This document shows, piece after piece, positions 5,138 through 6,942 of a stretch of 6,942 nt of DNA (position 1 is the stretch's first letter; each line of letters starts with the position of its first letter). The DNA lies in assembly GCA_964400865.1 (NCBI GenBank), contig CAYNWG010000049.1:1-6942 (forward strand). The letters are read 5' to 3'. This DNA is from DAOQVB01 sp964400865 (GTDB lineage Bacteria; Patescibacteriota; Microgenomatia; UBA1400; PJMF01). The position numbers and the translations under genes were made by a program. Below the pieces are notes generated by a model. The model did not search any database, was not told where the DNA came from, and saw only the letters and a program-made list of their open reading frames with translations.

Positions 5138-6133
5138 ATGACAACTGCCCCTACAGGACAGGCGGTATTTGATCCGTTTGCTCCACCAGTAAGCACGTTG
5201 CCACAGCCGGTGACACTTGACCCTGTGGCAACTGATCAGGTGGCAAATGCATCAATTGGTGACCAAAAACTGGATGACTCGGAGGTTCAGGCTCCAGAGC
5301 TCAACGTTTCGTCCGCTCAAATTAACGATCAAACAGTAGTACAAGACTTATCTAAAATCAATCTATCTCCCACAGATCAAGCAGTCAACTCAGTTTTGTC
5401 TCCAGCAAATACGACTCAGGTTGTGACAGACTTGCCTGACTCATCTGCTAGTCGACAGGACGATCAAACAATTCAAGACCTCCTACTATCTACGCCTACC
5501 GAGTCTTCAGAAGATGAGGCTGTTCACGAAAACCAACTTACAGATCAAACCGATCAAGAATTTGCCGAGACTTCAACCGAGCAAACGGATTTACAACAAA
5601 TCCCAAGCGATCTTAATCTAGAGCAAGATTTTGATTTAACCGAAGATGAGCGGCTGGCACTGCTTGACCAAGTTCTCACAGAAACTGAACAAACTTCAAG
5701 TGTATTTGATCAAGTAATGCCAGCCGCCATCATTGCCAATGATCCTCTGAATCCTCAAGGCGCAGTTTCTTCGAGTGCCCGAAAACCAGAGACAGTTGCC
5801 TCAAATAGTGCTCCGCAAGAAGCGGGACTTATTGGACAGGTAGAATATGAACCATCATCCGAATTACCGGTAGAAGTTGAGGGATTTTTGGAACGGGTAG
5901 AAGATCACGCGGATAAATTACCACAGGAAATCGTAATTGCTGATGAGCATGCGCAACTTCTTCCCCAGTCCCATCCAGCACAAACCGTCATTATGTTACC
6001 AATAACTGCAGAAGATGAAGAACATCCGGTTAAGGATGTAAAACTTAGTCTAGCTTGGTTGCTGGAATGGAGTCATAAGATTATAAAAAAATTTGTAGGA
6101 AAAGTAGTGTACCGACATGAATCCAACATTTAA
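5138..6133 (+). CDS. Acidic, largely disordered protein with a basic C-terminal helix
   Basis: A 331-residue protein I cannot assign to a named family. Residues 1-245 are rich in Asp, Glu, Gln, Ser, Thr and Pro, with very few Lys or Arg, and look disordered. Loose motifs recur: NDQTVVQDL (63-71), DDQTIQDLL (108-116) and repeated DQ/TDQ. A short helix-prone LTEDERLALLDQVLTETE lies at 167-184. A more ordered region starts near 246 (VEGFLERVEDHADKLPQEIVIADE), and the last 35 residues (KDVKLSLAWLLEWSHKIIKKF, then VGKVVYRHESNI) are basic and amphipathic. There is no signal peptide or membrane helix. The start is fixed by an in-frame TGA just upstream and a strong leaderless promoter. Its end overlaps the T4SS-like gene by 17 nt, so the two are probably made together; the conserved-looking tail could dock on that membrane machine. 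That role is inference. Confidence 0.8.
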   Translation: MTTAPTGQAVFDPFAPPVSTLPQPVTLDPVATDQVANASIGDQKLDDSEVQAPELNVSSAQINDQTVVQDLSKINLSPTDQAVNSVLSPANTTQVVTDLPDSSASRQDDQTIQDLLLSTPTESSEDEAVHENQLTDQTDQEFAETSTEQTDLQQIPSDLNLEQDFDLTEDERLALLDQVLTETEQTSSVFDQVMPAAIIANDPLNPQGAVSSSARKPETVASNSAPQEAGLIGQVEYEPSSELPVEVEGFLERVEDHADKLPQEIVIADEHAQLLPQSHPAQTVIMLPITAEDEEHPVKDVKLSLAWLLEWSHKIIKKFVGKVVYRHESNI

Positions 6134-6942
6134 TTCTGCCTCACTCACTAGTTCTGTGGTGACTTTTTTTAGTCAACTCGCATTATTTTTATTTGTTGGA
6201 TCAATCTTAGCTGTTTTTGGGTATATGATTTTTCAATGGTTAAAACATCGGAAGCGAGAGGCGTATGCCTTAAACTTTGTGACTTTGATGATTCGGCTAC
6301 CAAAAGATAATGAAATAAAAATAGACGCCGCGGAACAAATGTTCTCTGGTCTATATTCTGTTAAGAGAAGAGGTATTCTTGCCTGGTTGAAACCAGAACA
6401 CTCCTTTGCTTTTGAAATTGTAGCTTTGAAGGAAGAAATAGCTATTTATGTAAGTTGTCCGGCGGCACTTCGAGATCTGGTTGAAAAGCAAATCCACGGA
6501 GCGTATCCAAATGCTGACATTAAAGAAGTTGAAGAGGTGAATATCTTTAGTGAAAAAGGGAAGGTTGATTTTGCCGCTATTTGTTTTGAAAAATCAAATT
6601 ATTTTCCCATCAAAACATATAAAGATCTGCCCACCGATGGGTTGTCACTGATTACTTCAGCACTGTCTAAAATGGGAGATGGTGAAGGGGCAATTATTCA
6701 AATTTTATTAACTCCTGAAAGTAAAGGTTGGCAACAAAAGGGCAGGGGTTTTGTTCAATCTGAAAAGAAGCGAGAAGCAGATCCTGACAAGGCTACGTAC
6801 GGACACGATCCGAAGGAAATGGAAGCAATAAATTCCAAAGTTGAGAAGCCTGGATTTAGAGTGGCAATTCGAGTAGTAGTCAGTTCACCCAACGAAACCA
6901 CGGCCGAATCACACGTCAATAATATTGTGGGCGCATTCTCTC
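6117..6942 (+). CDS. Membrane-anchored protein resembling the N-terminus of CPR HerA/T4SS-like ATPases, cut by the window edge
   Basis: An open frame runs from ATG 6117 to the right edge, 275 codons with no stop. One membrane helix lies at about 18-40, followed by basic WLKHRKRE (41-48), so the bulk should be cytoplasmic. The next region (about 50-275) contains LMIRLPKDNEIKIDAAEQMF (57-76), FEIVALKEEIAIYVSCP (99-115) and VEKQIHGAYPNADIKEVEEV (122-141). I associate this pattern with the N-terminal domain of large CPR proteins annotated as type IV secretion DNA-binding or HerA/VirB4-like ATPases. The ATPase part, with Walker motifs, would lie beyond the window and is not seen. A charged, Lys/Asp/Glu-rich linker at 202-246 (ESKGWQQKGRG onward) separates two more folded parts. 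It overlaps the preceding gene by 17 nt. No good ribosome binding site is present; only a poor TAGTGT box sits at the six-base spacing, so expression is probably coupled to the gene before it. Confidence 0.8.
   Translation, partial: MNPTFNSASLTSSVVTFFSQLALFLFVGSILAVFGYMIFQWLKHRKREAYALNFVTLMIRLPKDNEIKIDAAEQMFSGLYSVKRRGILAWLKPEHSFAFEIVALKEEIAIYVSCPAALRDLVEKQIHGAYPNADIKEVEEVNIFSEKGKVDFAAICFEKSNYFPIKTYKDLPTDGLSLITSALSKMGDGEGAIIQILLTPESKGWQQKGRGFVQSEKKREADPDKATYGHDPKEMEAINSKVEKPGFRVAIRVVVSSPNETTAESHVNNIVGAFS

Noticed and set aside
5330..5600. Regular tandem repeat array in the acidic protein (DQT/TDQ motifs)
   Set aside because: The motifs recur irregularly and the DNA between them does not align; this is composition bias rather than a periodic repeat.

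Overview
This window looks like a piece of chromosome from an ultra-small bacterium of the Candidate Phyla Radiation (Patescibacteria), perhaps Microgenomates-like. That placement is inference. It rests on moderate-to-low GC judged by eye, almost no intergenic DNA, many short membrane or exported proteins, a small conserved protein of a type I associate with that group (251-556), and an acidic disordered protein overlapping a gene that resembles the N-terminus of CPR-type HerA/T4SS-like ATPases (5138-6942). TGA ends several genes that are otherwise complete (NUDIX, lgt, DUF192), so the standard bacterial code applies, not the TGA=Gly code of Gracilibacteria/Absconditabacteria.

Layout. Positions 1-1755 hold three same-strand genes: the C-terminal part, or all, of a two-helix membrane protein; a 101-aa conserved hypothetical protein overlapping it by 14 nt; and a membrane-anchored family 3 glycoside hydrolase of the NagZ type with its catalytic Asp-His dyad and Asp nucleophile intact. 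A NUDIX hydrolase of the ADP-ribose pyrophosphatase type follows at 1767-2309, then a five-helix membrane protein and lgt (prolipoprotein diacylglyceryl transferase). A minus-strand gene for a three-helix membrane protein with an endonuclease/exonuclease/phosphatase domain converges on lgt, overlapping its 3' end by 34 nt. Its 5' end is 42 nt from a divergent DUF192 gene with an N-terminal membrane segment. Last come the 331-aa acidic Gln/Asp/Ser/Thr-rich protein and, overlapping it by 17 nt, a membrane-anchored protein that runs off the right edge (275 codons visible). No stretch over 300 bases lacks a gene, and I see no rRNA, tRNA, CRISPR array or insertion sequence.

How the genes fit together. 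Most products sit at or act outside the membrane: NagZ-like glycosidase, Lgt, outward-facing EEP domain, DUF192 protein and the membrane-anchored T4SS-like protein. The window therefore reads as an envelope-focused region rather than one single pathway.

The most interesting non-coding pattern is regulatory. At five genes (559, 2349, 2847, 4601, 5138) a -10-like hexamer (TAAACT, TACACT, TACAAT, TATCAT, TATGAT) ends exactly 7 nt before the start codon, leaving exactly six bases between. This is the geometry expected if transcription starts on the first base of the start codon, giving leaderless mRNAs. None of these starts has a clear Shine-Dalgarno sequence, whereas the internal gene at 251 has AAGGA at a good distance.
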